A DNA stretch of 64,000 nucleotides from Neoroseomonas lacus (GCF_014644535.1 NZ_BMKW01000002.1:147033-211032); one strand, 5' to 3'. Shown: positions 8,411-17,021, counted from the stretch's first letter. The notes: a model not told the origin generated them from the sequence alone. Made by a program: numbers and translations.

Positions 8411-8431
8411 GAGAGGGGCAGAGCCCCTCTC
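8411..8431. terminator. Intergenic hairpin between convergent genes
   Basis: Perfect 9-bp stem GAGAGGGGC / GCCCCTCTC around a 3-nt loop, between the convergent hydrolase and lipoprotein genes. There is no T-tract. It is also a member of the dispersed GGGGC...GCCCC hairpin family of this window (see the copies near 16.0, 22.4, 32.9, 38.9 and 42.4 kb). Confidence 0.5.
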
Positions 8432-8437
8432 CGCGGG

Positions 8438-9820
8438 TCAGCGCGGCGCCGGCGTCGCAGCGGGCGCGTCCGGCACCGGCGCGATGACCGTCACCGGCGA
8501 GCCCTGCAGCGCCTCCCGCGCCACACGCAGCCGCGTCTCCACGTCGTTCAGCTCGCCGCGCCGGTCATTCAGCCGCGTCTCCGCCGCCGCGACCTGCCCG
8601 GCCAGTTCGGCCCGTCGCCGTTCGGAAGCCGCGATTTCGTTGCGCGCCGCCTCGGACTGGGTGGTCAGCTCCGCGCGCTGGCGCTGGGCGGCGGCGAGTT
8701 CGGCACGCGCGGCCTCGGCCTGCCGTTGGGCCGCCGCGGCCTCGACCCGGGCCGCCTCGGCCTGCGCGCGACCGCGGGCGGCTTCCTCCTCCGCCCGCCG
8801 GATCAGCTCGGCCGCGCGGCGATCGGCCTCCCGCGCCGCGGCCTGCCGCTCGGCCAGGGTGCGCTCGGCCGTCTGCCCCTGGTCGCGCAGCGTGGTGACG
8901 CGGCGCTCCTCGGCGGCGGCCGACTCGCGCAGCTGGGCGAGCTGGCGCTCGGCCTCGGCCACGCTGCCGCGCAATTCGGTCACCCGCGTCTGCAGGCCAC
9001 GCAGCTCGGCCGCTGTCTGGTCGCGGGAGGTGGTCAGCCGGGCGACCTCGCCGCTGAGCTGCGTCGCCGCCGTCCGTCGCGTGGCGGCCTCGGCCTGGGC
9101 GGCGGTCGCGGCGTCGCGCGCGGCGGCGAGACGGGCCTCCTGCTCGGCGATGCGTGCCGCCTGTTCGGCGGCGCGGGCACGCAATTCGGCGAGGCGGCGC
9201 TCCTCGGCCCCGGCGTTGGCGCCAAGCTGGGAAAGACGCTGTTCCGCGGCGGCCGCTTCAGCGCGGAGGCCGGCGAGGCGGCGTTCCTCCCCGCTCGCCT
9301 GCCCGCCCAGCGTCCCGACGCGGGCCTCGAAGGCGGCAATGTCGCCACGCAGCGCGGTGATGCGTTGCTGTTCCGTCGTCATCTGCTGGCGCAATCCGCT
9401 CAGGCGGGACTCGGCATCGGCCACCCCGGCGCGGCGCTCGTCGAGCATCATCTGCGTCTGCCCGGCTTCCCCGCGCAGGCTGGCGAGGCGTCGCTCCTCG
9501 GCCTCGGCCTGCTGGGCCAGCCCGGCGGCCTGTTGTTCGGCCGTGCCGCGGCCACGCTGGGCGGTGCCGAGCGCGGCGCGGGCCTGCGCCACGCTCCGTT
9601 CGACCTGCCTCAGGTCGCCGCGGGCCTGGCGCTCGGTGGCCAGCGTGCCTTGCAGCGTCGCCACCTGGGCGGTGAGGTCGCGGCCGCGCGCTTCGGACGC
9701 GGCAAGGTCGCGTTCAAGTCCCTGGACACGTTCGGTGCGTTCAAGGGTCAACCCGCAACCTGGCAGCAGCGCGACAGAAGCGAGCAGGGCCAGGCGGGGC
9801 AGGATGCGGGTGGCGGTCAT
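8438..9820 (-). CDS. Long coiled-coil lipoprotein
   Basis: A 460-aa protein with a short hydrophobic leader and a lipobox-like LLPGC near residue 22, so probably lipid-anchored in the cell envelope. Almost everything from about residue 30 to 430 is Ala/Glu/Arg/Gln-rich heptad sequence with recurring AAEERRLAxLRxEA and TQxxExRRxxL blocks, predicted as a very long coiled coil. The tail is Pro/Ala-rich. ATG 9820 is preferred over 9826 because GGAG lies 8 nt before it. Internal repetition suggests growth by duplication. Similar architecture occurs in tethering or cell-shape proteins, but no specific function can be assigned. Confidence 0.7.
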   Translation of the reverse strand: MTATRILPRLALLASVALLPGCGLTLERTERVQGLERDLAASEARGRDLTAQVATLQGTLATERQARGDLRQVERSVAQARAALGTAQRGRGTAEQQAAGLAQQAEAEERRLASLRGEAGQTQMMLDERRAGVADAESRLSGLRQQMTTEQQRITALRGDIAAFEARVGTLGGQASGEERRLAGLRAEAAAAEQRLSQLGANAGAEERRLAELRARAAEQAARIAEQEARLAAARDAATAAQAEAATRRTAATQLSGEVARLTTSRDQTAAELRGLQTRVTELRGSVAEAERQLAQLRESAAAEERRVTTLRDQGQTAERTLAERQAAAREADRRAAELIRRAEEEAARGRAQAEAARVEAAAAQRQAEAARAELAAAQRQRAELTTQSEAARNEIAASERRRAELAGQVAAAETRLNDRRGELNDVETRLRVAREALQGSPVTVIAPVPDAPAATPAPR

Positions 9821-10013
9821 CAGCATCGCTCCGGACGGCGATCCCGCCAGGCCGGGACGCACGGTGAATCATAGGACCGCGGTCGTGGCCTGAGTCCAGC
9901 CCGCCACGGTTGCAATCTGGCGCAAAGCGTCGCCCGACGAGAATGAGGCACGACCTGTTGCCGAAGGGTTGACCGCCGGTTGCCTGCGCCGTCGTCATCG
10001 CGTGACGCGCTGA

Positions 10014-10868
10014 TCAATCCGGTCCCTGGTCGAGCCCCGCGCGCAGCATCCCGTCCGGGTCGGCGACCAAACCCTCTCGCAGGAACAGGTCGATCAGCAC
10101 CAGGTTGACGTTGAACTTGATGCCATCGCCCTCGCGCACCGCCTCCAGCAGGCGGGTCGCGGGCCACAGTTCGAAACGCTCGACCTCGTCGTCATTGGGG
10201 ATGGGCAGTACGCCCTCGGGGATGTGGAGGTCGTAGCAATGCAGCACGTCGCGCCGCAGCCCCTCGGCATTGGCCATGACGTAGGAGACCCGCCCGGCCG
10301 GCCGTGCGGCGATGGCGAGCTCGGGCGGCAGCGAGGCTTCCTCCGCCGCTTCCTTCACCAGGCATTCCTCGGGCGTAAGCCCGGCCGGGATGCCGCCGGC
10401 GACGATGTTGTCGAGCTGGCCGGGGGCGACGGCCTTGTCCTTGGCGCGCAGCCCGACCCAGACATGCAGCCCATCCGCCCGGCGCACCAGCCCGTTCACA
10501 TGCACGCCCTGGGACATCACGCCGAAGGCCGGCAGGGCGCCACGGTCGAGTGCGGCGAGCGCCGGCCCGGTGCTGGTCGCGCGCACGTCGAAGGCCTCGC
10601 GGCGGATGCGCAGGAAACCGCCGGCGGCCAGGGCGGGCAGCACCTCCGACAGCGCCTCGCTGCGCATGCCCGGGCTGCGCAGCCGTGCGGCGAGCGCCAC
10701 CCCGTCGCGGTCGAAATGGAAGTCGCGCGGCCGGAAGGTCAGCGCCTGGGCGAGGTCGGGGGAAACCCAGCCGACCTGCGCCGCGCCGATGCGGAACGGG
10801 ATCAGCCCGGCGGGCGAGCCGATGTTATTGCAGGCATCGATGTGGCGCTGGAGGGCGGGGTCGGGCAT
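10014..10868 (-). CDS. DUF4743/Nudix hydrolase family protein
   Basis: A 284-aa protein with two parts. The N-terminal domain (about 1-115) is of the DUF4743 type, starting LQRHIDACNN and including the RSEALSEVLPALA stretch. The C-terminal Nudix domain has its box at about 158-180 (GGIPAGLTPEECLVKEAAEE). The same order is found in plant Nudix 20/24 and yeast Tnr3-like proteins, several of which act on thiamine diphosphate derivatives. Conserved NIVAGGIPAG and DDEVERFELWP support this. It is the second gene of a minus-strand pair, 32 nt after the cysteine-enzyme-like gene. Damaged-thiamine-diphosphate hydrolysis is the best guess. Confidence 0.82.
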   Translation of the reverse strand: MPDPALQRHIDACNNIGSPAGLIPFRIGAAQVGWVSPDLAQALTFRPRDFHFDRDGVALAARLRSPGMRSEALSEVLPALAAGGFLRIRREAFDVRATSTGPALAALDRGALPAFGVMSQGVHVNGLVRRADGLHVWVGLRAKDKAVAPGQLDNIVAGGIPAGLTPEECLVKEAAEEASLPPELAIAARPAGRVSYVMANAEGLRRDVLHCYDLHIPEGVLPIPNDDEVERFELWPATRLLEAVREGDGIKFNVNLVLIDLFLREGLVADPDGMLRAGLDQGPD

Positions 10869-10900
10869 GCGGCCTCGGATGTTGGCGCGGGACAGGCTGC

Positions 10901-11647
10901 TCAGGAGCGGGGCCGGACGCGGGCGTAGGAGAGGTAGTGATAGGTATCGCGTGGCCAGCGATCGGCAAGCACCGAGGCCGGCATGCTCATCTCCTCCTGC
11001 CACGCATCGGCGAGCACCGCGGTATCGGCCCATTGGTCGAAGGGCGGTTCCTTCTGGTTGCCCGAAACATCCGGAATGCCCAGCACCGCGACGGTGTGGT
11101 TGCGGAAGAAGCGCGGCCCGCTGCGCGGCAGGATCAGGATCAGGTCGAGCGGCGCCACCCCCGCATGGCGCATGAGCGCGAAGGCGGTCGAGGCGATGTA
11201 GCCGCAATTGCCCGCACCGTGCCGGATCGCCAGATGCGCGATCTCGTCCAGATGGTCGATCCGGTAAGGATCGAGGTTGGACAGCGTCATGGCATAGGCC
11301 TCGTCGTAGTCGAGCTCGCCCACGCCGGTATCGACCTGGCCCGTCGCGATGGTGGAGGTCATCCAGCGGTCCAGCTCGGCGCCGAGGCGGCGGATTGCGA
11401 AGGGGTCGTCCGGCCGCTTTTCCGGCCGGTCGAAGCTGCGCAGGCCGCGTGGCCCGCCGGCGGGAACCTGCCCGCCCCAGCTGCCGCCGCTGAAGGGTGC
11501 GATCTGGTTGGACGGGCCGGCCGAGATCAGGGCGCGGGTGATCTTGATCGCGGTTGTCGCCGCGATCGGGAGGTTGCCGGCGATCGGCCGGATCGGCCCG
11601 GCCAGCGCCGCGATGCGATGCTGCTTGGCCTCGAGTTCGGGTGTCAT
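10901..11647 (-). CDS. Putative transglutaminase/papain-fold cysteine enzyme
   Basis: A 248-aa hypothetical. GAGNCGYIASTAFALMRHAG places C148 at the start of a helix, NHTVAVLG gives H184 at the start of a strand, and QWADTAVLADAW offers D208 or D214. This Cys-His-Asp order and spacing is that of transglutaminase-like and papain-like enzymes. The first 90 residues hold no recognisable domain, and no signal peptide is seen. ATG 11647 is the start of the plausible protein. It lies upstream of the DUF4743/Nudix gene in the same direction. The substrate is unknown, and the fold call rests on motif spacing only. Confidence 0.55.
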   Translation of the reverse strand: MTPELEAKQHRIAALAGPIRPIAGNLPIAATTAIKITRALISAGPSNQIAPFSGGSWGGQVPAGGPRGLRSFDRPEKRPDDPFAIRRLGAELDRWMTSTIATGQVDTGVGELDYDEAYAMTLSNLDPYRIDHLDEIAHLAIRHGAGNCGYIASTAFALMRHAGVAPLDLILILPRSGPRFFRNHTVAVLGIPDVSGNQKEPPFDQWADTAVLADAWQEEMSMPASVLADRWPRDTYHYLSYARVRPRS

Positions 11648-11868
11648 GCGGAGTCCGGCGGCAAAGACGTGAAACAGGGGCGCGTGGTGGTCACGCACGC
11701 GGCCCGACGGAAGAACGATGTTCAGCGCGTGGCCACCCCGCTGGCAATGCACGGCTTCACACCGCGGGGCCTTGCATCCGGCGCGTGGATGGCGCCCATG
11801 CGTAGCGGGCGCTTCCCCAGATCGCTCGCCCACCCCATCTGGCGGGTCCCGACCGGAGTCCGAAACGC

Positions 11869-13743
11869 GTGCCCTCAGCAAAGCCTGCCGCCGGCGACAA
11901 CCATGTCCGCGCCCTGATGCGCCTGGCCCCCTATCTGTGGCCGAAGGGGGAGGTGGAGCTGCGCATCCGCGTCGTCGCCGCGCTGCTGCTGCTGGCCGCG
12001 GCCAAGGCGGCGAATGTGCTGGTGCCGATGGTCTATGCCCATGCGGTCGATGCGCTGGCGCCGAAATCCGGCGTCGGCGCGGCCGTCACCGTGCCGGTCG
12101 CACTCCTGCTCGGCTACGGAATCCTGCGCGTGATGTCCTCGCTGCTCGGGGAAATGCGCAACGCCGTCTTCGCCAAGGTGCAGGCGCGCGCCGGCCGCCG
12201 CGTCGCGCTGATGGTGTTCGAACACCTGCACGCGCTGTCGATGCGCTTCCACATGGACCGCGCCACCGGCGGCCTGTCGCGGGTGATCGAGCGGGGCGTA
12301 CGCGGCATCGCCACCTCGCTGAACTTCCTGCTGTTCAACATCATCCCGACCATCGTCGAGATCCTGTTCGTCGCGGCCATCCTGTGGTGGATGTTCGCCG
12401 TGTCCTTCGCGCTGACCATGGTCGGCACCATCGTCGCCTATGTCGCCTTCACCCTCACCTTCACCAACTGGCGCCTGGCGTTCCGCCGCACGATGAACCA
12501 GGTGGATGAGGAGGCGAACACCAAGGCGGTGGACAGCCTGCTGAACTACGAGACGGTCAAGTATTTCGGCAATGAGGCGCATGAGGCGCACCGCTACGAG
12601 GACAGCCTGACGCGCTACGAACGCGCCTATGTGCGGTCCGAGACGACGCTGAACATGCTGAATGCCGGCCAGGCCTTCATCATGGCGGTCGGGCTGACGG
12701 TGACGATGCTGCTGGCCGGCTCTGGCATCGCCGCCGGCACCATGACGGTGGGTGACCTGGTGATGGTCAACACCTACCTCATCCAGCTGTACCTGCCGCT
12801 CAACATCCTCGGTTTCGCCTATCGCGAGATCAAGCAGGGGCTGACCGACATGGAGCAGATGTTCGGCCTGCTCGAAGTCCCGCCCGAGGTGCGCGACGCC
12901 CCCGATGCCGTGCCCCTGGCGCGTGGCGCCGGCGAGATCCGCTTCGACGATGTCCGCTTCGGCTACCGGCCCAACCGCGAGATCCTCAAGGGTGTCTCCT
13001 TCACCGTCCCGCCGGGGCGGATGCTGGCCATCGTCGGCCCGACCGGCGCGGGCAAATCCACCGTCTCCCGCCTGCTGTTCCGCTTCTATGACGTGACCGG
13101 CGGCGCCGTCTCGGTCGATGGCCAGGATGTGCGCGGCGTGACGCAATCCAGCCTGCGCCACGCGATCGGCGTGGTGCCGCAGGACACCGTGCTGTTCAAC
13201 GACACCATCCGCTACAACATCGCCTATGGCCGCCCCGGCGCCACCGATGAGGAAGTGGAGGCCGCCGCCCGCGCCGCCCAGGTCCACGACTTCGTCCTCC
13301 GCCTGCCCGAGGGCTACGCCACCCGCGTGGGCGAACGCGGCCTGAAGCTGTCCGGCGGGGAGAAGCAGCGTGTGGCGATCGCGCGCACCATCCTCAAGGA
13401 CCCGCGTATCCTCATCCTCGACGAAGCCACCAGCGCGCTCGACACCCGCACCGAGCAGGAGATCCAGACCGCCCTGCGCGACGTCTCGCGCAACCGCACC
13501 ACGCTGGTCATCGCCCACCGCCTGTCCACCGTGGTCGAGGCGGATGAGATCATCGTCCTGCAGGATGGCCGCATCGCCGAACGCGGCACCCATGCCAGCC
13601 TGATCGCCGCCGACGGCCTGTATGCGGAGATGTGGCGCCGCCAGGCCCAGGCCGTCGCCGCCGCCGAAGCCGCCGCCCGCGCCCAGGCCGAGGCAGATCT
13701 CGACCGCCCCCGCGCCGATCGGCTCGGCGAGAGCGTCGGCTAG
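11869..13743 (+). CDS. ABC exporter of the Atm1/HMT type (fused membrane and ATPase domains)
   Basis: A 624-aa half-transporter. It has six membrane segments in residues 30-310, an Atm1-type coupling loop with NYETVKYFGNEAHEAHRYEDSL, Walker A GPTGAGKST near 390, signature LSGGEKQRVAIAR near 493, Walker B ILILDEATSALD near 515-525, and H-loop VIAHRLST. The C-terminal tail is Ala/Arg-rich. Atm1/HMT exporters move glutathione-linked or iron-sulfur-precursor compounds out of the compartment and protect against heavy metals. The GTG start has GGAG 10 nt upstream. It stands alone in its transcription unit, followed 70 bp later by a small ORF. Confidence 0.92.
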   Translation: MPSAKPAAGDNHVRALMRLAPYLWPKGEVELRIRVVAALLLLAAAKAANVLVPMVYAHAVDALAPKSGVGAAVTVPVALLLGYGILRVMSSLLGEMRNAVFAKVQARAGRRVALMVFEHLHALSMRFHMDRATGGLSRVIERGVRGIATSLNFLLFNIIPTIVEILFVAAILWWMFAVSFALTMVGTIVAYVAFTLTFTNWRLAFRRTMNQVDEEANTKAVDSLLNYETVKYFGNEAHEAHRYEDSLTRYERAYVRSETTLNMLNAGQAFIMAVGLTVTMLLAGSGIAAGTMTVGDLVMVNTYLIQLYLPLNILGFAYREIKQGLTDMEQMFGLLEVPPEVRDAPDAVPLARGAGEIRFDDVRFGYRPNREILKGVSFTVPPGRMLAIVGPTGAGKSTVSRLLFRFYDVTGGAVSVDGQDVRGVTQSSLRHAIGVVPQDTVLFNDTIRYNIAYGRPGATDEEVEAAARAAQVHDFVLRLPEGYATRVGERGLKLSGGEKQRVAIARTILKDPRILILDEATSALDTRTEQEIQTALRDVSRNRTTLVIAHRLSTVVEADEIIVLQDGRIAERGTHASLIAADGLYAEMWRRQAQAVAAAEAAARAQAEADLDRPRADRLGESVG

Positions 13744-13815
13744 AAGCCGCGGCCGGGGGTTACACCCCGGCGCCCCCGTTCCAATCTTCAACAGTCACTC
13801 AATGGAGTACGCCGC

Positions 13816-14079
13816 ATGCAGCAGGACCCCGCGGACATGACCCCGGAGGATCTGAGCCACGCCGGTTCGGTCGTAGACAAGGCGATCGAGTACATGATGG
13901 AACAGCAGATCGCGCCGATCTCCATCGCCTCCGCTCTGCTGGGCGGCGCGCTTGGCCTGCTGGCGCGCACCATGGACGACCGCGCGGTCGCCTCGGTGCT
14001 GCGCAACGCGCTCGCCTCCGTCGAAAGCGGCGAATTGAACGAAGCGCGCCAGCCGCCGGGCGACACGCGCCCGGCGTGA
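13816..14079 (+). CDS. Small conserved-looking hypothetical protein
   Basis: An 87-aa product that I do not recognise. The start has a good GGAG 8 nt upstream. The middle (APISIASALLGGALGLLARTMDD) is mildly hydrophobic but short and interrupted, so a peripheral or soluble helix is more likely than a membrane anchor. The ends are acidic and Pro-rich. Its stop overlaps the GTG of the GFA-family gene, which supports translation of both. Confidence 0.6.
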   Translation: MQQDPADMTPEDLSHAGSVVDKAIEYMMEQQIAPISIASALLGGALGLLARTMDDRAVASVLRNALASVESGELNEARQPPGDTRPA

Positions 14080-14456
14080 CCGCCGCCGCCCACATCGCCG
14101 CCTGTGCCTGCGGGCAGTTGCGGGCTGAATGTCGTGGCGAGCGTCGCCTGGTCTCGCTGTGCCATTGCCTCGATTGCCAGCGCCGCACCGGCAGCGCCTT
14201 CGGCATCGCCGCCTTTTTCGGGCGGGACGATGTGACCAACGAAGGCCGGGCCAGCGCCTGCATCCGGCGCGGCGACAGCGGCCATGCGCTGCGCTTCCAT
14301 TTCTGCCCCGATTGTGGCTCGACGGTCTTCTGGGAGCCGGAACGGCGCCCCGGTGACCTCGCCGTCGCGGTCGGTGCCTTCGCCGATCCGGGCTTTCCCG
14401 CCCCGGCGAAAAGCGTGTTCGAACACCGGCGCCACCCCTGGATCCAGAGGCCATAA
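14076..14456 (+). CDS. GFA-family (Gfa/CENP-V) zinc protein
   Basis: A 126-aa protein with the GFA cysteine pattern: CACGQLRAEC near the start, LCHCLDCQRRTGSAF, and FHFCPDCGSTVFWE. These ligate two zinc ions in the glutathione-dependent formaldehyde-activating enzyme family, most of whose members have unknown substrates. The start is the GTG that overlaps the previous stop. It precedes rpmB by about 115 bp on the same strand. Confidence 0.88.
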   Translation: MTAAAHIAACACGQLRAECRGERRLVSLCHCLDCQRRTGSAFGIAAFFGRDDVTNEGRASACIRRGDSGHALRFHFCPDCGSTVFWEPERRPGDLAVAVGAFADPGFPAPAKSVFEHRRHPWIQRP

Positions 14457-14571
14457 GAAGCCGTCACGGACTTGACGCGGCGGCCCGTCTGGGCCAAAAG
14501 CCGCGCCTTCCTCATTTCCACCCGCGTGCGGGGTTTCCCTCGCGCGCCCTGATCGTTTCGGGAATACCACC

Positions 14572-14865
14572 ATGGCCCGCCGCTGCGGCATCACCGGCAA
14601 GGGCGTCCTGACGGGCAACAACGTCAGCCACGCCAACAACAAGACCCGCCGGCGCTTCCTGCCCAACCTGCAGGAAACCTCCTTCTGGTCCGACGTGCTC
14701 GCCGCCCAGGTGCAGATGCGCCTGACGACGAACGGCATCCGCACGATCGAACACAATGGCGGTCTCGATAGCTTCCTGCTCGGCACGCCCGATCGGCGCC
14801 TGCCGGTGGAAGCCATCACCCTCAAGCGCCGTATCGAGCGCGCCAAGGCAAAGAAGGCGGCCTGA
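14572..14865 (+). CDS. rpmB: 50S ribosomal protein L28
   Basis: A 97-aa L28, the alphaproteobacterial long form. It starts [29 protein letters not shown] and has LPNLQ near 30, followed by the [18 protein letters not shown] core and a basic C-terminus. A TTGACG hexamer at 14472-14477 is a possible -35, but no good -10 was found at the right spacing. The gene ends before a strong intrinsic terminator. Confidence 0.97.
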   Translation: MARRCGITGKGVLTGNNVSHANNKTRRRFLPNLQETSFWSDVLAAQVQMRLTTNGIRTIEHNGGLDSFLLGTPDRRLPVEAITLKRRIERAKAKKAA

Positions 14866-14932
14866 TCCGGGCCGCGGGGCCTTCGGGTCCCGCCGGTCCG
14901 GCGCAGGCGCAAGCCTCATGCCGGGAACTGAC

Positions 14933-14966
14933 AAAGGCGGCATCCCTCGGGATGACCGCCTTTTTT
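14933..14966 (+). terminator. Rho-independent terminator of rpmB
   Basis: AAAGGCGG CATCCC TC GGGATG A CCGCC followed by six T: a 13-14-bp stem with a 2-nt apical loop and a clear T-tract, 70 nt after the rpmB stop. Confidence 0.9.
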
Positions 14967-15056
14967 CTTGCCCGGACACCTGGCCAAGGGCGGCGCCGCC
15001 CCTTCCGGGATGACGCCCCAGGGGGCAGGATCGGCCCTCTCGCGGAGGAAACCGTC

Positions 15057-15983
15057 ATGTCCAAGGTCATCATCTCCTGCGCCGTCACCGGCGCGATCCA
15101 CACCCCGTCCATGTCGGACCACCTGCCGATCACGCCGCAGCAGATCGCCGAACAGTCGATCGCCGCCGCCGAGGCGGGTGCGGCCATCATCCACCTGCAT
15201 GCGCGCGACCCGATCGACGGCCGCCCGACGCCCGACCCGGCGGTGTTCATGCAGTTCCTGCCCGTCATCAAGCAGTCCACCGACGCGGTCATCAACATCA
15301 CCACCGGCGGCGGCCTCGGCATGTCGCTCGACGAACGCTTGGCGGCGCCGCTGCAGGCCAAGCCGGAGATGTGCAGCCTCAACATGGGCTCGATGAACTT
15401 CAACATCGCGCCTTCCGCCGCGCGGGTGAAGAAGTTCAAGTACGACTGGGAAAAGCCCTATCTTGAAGGCACCACCAACTACATCTTCCGCAACACCTTC
15501 CAAGACATCGAGCAAGTCGTCGAACGGCTAGGCAAGGCGCACGGCACGCGCTTCGAGTTCGAGTGCTACGACATCGGCCACCTCTACAACCTGGCCCATA
15601 TGCTGGACCGCAAGGTGGTCGAGCCGCCGCTGTTCACCCAGACCATCTTCGGCATCCTCGGCGGCATCGGCGCCGAGCACCGCAACCTGATGTTCATGAA
15701 GGAGACGGCCGACCGGCTGTTCGGCAAGGACTACGTCTGGTCCGTGCTCGCCGCCGGGCGCAACCAGATGCCCTTCGTGACCATGGCGGGCATGATGGGC
15801 GGCAATGTCCGCGTCGGGCTGGAGGACAGCCTGTGGATCGGCAAGGGGCAGGCCGCGACGTCGAACGCGCAGCAGGTAGCGAAGATCCGCCGCATCCTCG
15901 AGGAACTGAGCCTCGAGATCGCATCGCCCGCCGAGGCACGCGAGATACTGAAGCTGAAGGGCGGGGATCTCGTCGGGTTCTGA
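15057..15983 (+). CDS. 3-keto-5-aminohexanoate cleavage enzyme (BKACE) family protein
   Basis: A 308-aa TIM-barrel enzyme of the BKACE (DUF849) family. These zinc enzymes condense a beta-keto acid with acetyl-CoA and release acetoacetate plus a CoA ester. The metal ligands fit HLHARDP near 46-50 and the later FECYDIGH region. ITTGGGLG, TQTIFGILGGIG and the N-terminal VIISCAVTGAIHTPSMSDHLP are family motifs. GGAGGAA lies 6 nt before the ATG. No lysine-fermentation genes are adjacent, so the natural beta-keto acid is open. Confidence 0.9.
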   Translation: MSKVIISCAVTGAIHTPSMSDHLPITPQQIAEQSIAAAEAGAAIIHLHARDPIDGRPTPDPAVFMQFLPVIKQSTDAVINITTGGGLGMSLDERLAAPLQAKPEMCSLNMGSMNFNIAPSAARVKKFKYDWEKPYLEGTTNYIFRNTFQDIEQVVERLGKAHGTRFEFECYDIGHLYNLAHMLDRKVVEPPLFTQTIFGILGGIGAEHRNLMFMKETADRLFGKDYVWSVLAAGRNQMPFVTMAGMMGGNVRVGLEDSLWIGKGQAATSNAQQVAKIRRILEELSLEIASPAEAREILKLKGGDLVGF

Positions 15984-15998
15984 CGCGGGCAAGGGGAA

Positions 15999-16045
15999 GG
16001 TCGAGGGGCGCTGCCCCTCGAGCTTCCCGGCAGGAAACTCAGTTT
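15999..16045. repeat. Tandem hairpin repeat, copy 1
   Basis: A 47-bp unit consisting of a GTCGAGGGGC-GCT-GCCCCTCGA(G) hairpin, a CCCGGC linker and AGGAAACTCAGTTT. It is 45/47 identical to the unit starting 61 bp downstream. This copy lacks the end of the second hairpin. Confidence 0.85.
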
Positions 16046-16059
16046 GCGCAGGTTGTGAC

Positions 16060-16106
16060 GGTCGAGGGGCGCTGCCCCTCGAGCACCCCGGCAGGAAACT
16101 CAGTTT
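16060..16106. repeat. Tandem hairpin repeat, copy 2
   Basis: Second copy of the 47-bp unit. Here the second hairpin is complete: CAGGAAACT-C-AGTTTCCTG, reaching 16110. Confidence 0.85.
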
Positions 16107-16117
16107 CCTGCACCTTC

Positions 16118-16145
16118 GGGCGATTTCTGCGAAATCGATGCGCCC
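16118..16145. repeat. Hairpin GGGCGATTTC-TGC-GAAATCG...CGCCC
   Basis: Third stem-loop directly after the tandem repeats, with a 7-bp perfect inner stem and a 5-bp outer stem. Together with the repeats it fills the region after the BKACE gene and may act as a bidirectional transcription barrier. Confidence 0.6.
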
Positions 16146-16259
16146 TCAGTGCCCCGGGCCGACCAGCGTCACCTCGGTGCGCCGTTTCCGGCCCCGCCCT
16201 TCCTCCATGGTTTCCGCCGCAGCCGGCTTGGCCGGGATACCGACGACTGCCGGCTGTCG
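16146..16259 (-). pseudogene. Possible C-terminal remnant of a hexapeptide acyltransferase
   Basis: Minus-strand codons read QPAVVGIPAKPAAAETM, a charged tail, then GPGH and a stop; an in-frame stop lies just upstream. VVGIPAKP is the characteristic end of CysE-type serine acetyltransferases and related left-handed-beta-helix acyltransferases. Only about 37 codons remain, and no start or catalytic region is visible, so this would be a decayed 3' end. A chance match cannot be excluded. The region 16260-16383 shows nothing further. Confidence 0.3.
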
Positions 16260-16383
16260 TCATCGCCCTCTATGACGGCGATAATCCGCGTCGCGTCGCC
16301 ATCCGGCGCAGCCTGACGCCAAGCCGGGAGACCAATCAGGGCGGCACCGGAACGAGCCGTGTGCCGCAGACCGCAAAAACCTG

Positions 16384-16887
16384 TCAGGCCTCGCCGACGC
16401 AATCCAGCATCGACGCCGCCAGCGCCTCCGCCGGCGCCTTGCCGCCCCACAGCACGAACTGGAACGCCGGGAAGAAGCGCTCGCATTCCGTGATGGCGAT
16501 ATCCACCATGTCCTCGAGGCTCTCGGCACTCGCCCCCTGCGCGCCGCGCAGCAGCACGGAATGGCGGAACACCGGCACCCCATCCTCGGCTTCGATGCCG
16601 AAATGACCGATCCACAGCCGGTCATTGGCCAGCGCCAGCAGCTCATAGAGCTTGTCGCGCGCTTCCGCCGGCACCTTCAGGTCGAAGGCGCAGGTGAAGG
16701 CCATGGCGCTGATCTCATGCGACCAGGAGAAATGTAGGCCGTAATCGCACCATTTCCCGGGAGCCTCGGCCGCCATCTCCCCATCGGAACGGCGCTCGAA
16801 AGCCCATTCATTGGAGGCGATGATCTGCTCGAGGATGTCCAACGGGTTGGTCGCGCGATCGCGGTCCAACTGGAGAGAGGCGGACAT
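16384..16887 (-). CDS. YbjN-domain protein
   Basis: A 167-aa soluble protein of the YbjN family, whose fold resembles type III secretion chaperones. Features are DILEQIIASNEWAFER at the start, a central WCDYGLHFSWSHE.SAMAFTCAFDLKVP, and WIGHFGIEAEDGVPVFRHSVLL. The start is fixed by a perfect AAGGAGGT 6 nt upstream of ATG 16887. YbjN proteins are usually called sensory-transduction regulators, but the biochemical role is unclear. It is transcribed alone, away from UbiK. Confidence 0.85.
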   Translation of the reverse strand: MSASLQLDRDRATNPLDILEQIIASNEWAFERRSDGEMAAEAPGKWCDYGLHFSWSHEISAMAFTCAFDLKVPAEARDKLYELLALANDRLWIGHFGIEAEDGVPVFRHSVLLRGAQGASAESLEDMVDIAITECERFFPAFQFVLWGGKAPAEALAASMLDCVGEA

Positions 16888-17021
16888 GCGGCACCTCCTT
16901 GCCATGAGGCACCGCCCGAGGCCCACAAGATGTGGGGGGCGAATCGGGCGGGCGACAACTAATGGCAGACTACGCAGACGCGAAATGACGCTGCAAGCCC
17001 GCTGCGGTTGCAAAGCCTTCT

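Noticed and set aside
11875..13791. 638-codon open frame antisense to the ABC exporter
   Set aside because: Shadow frame; the exporter has all ABC motifs.
14472..14500. rpmB promoter
   Set aside because: A good TTGACG exists, but the sequence at the -10 position (CAAAAG region) is poor.
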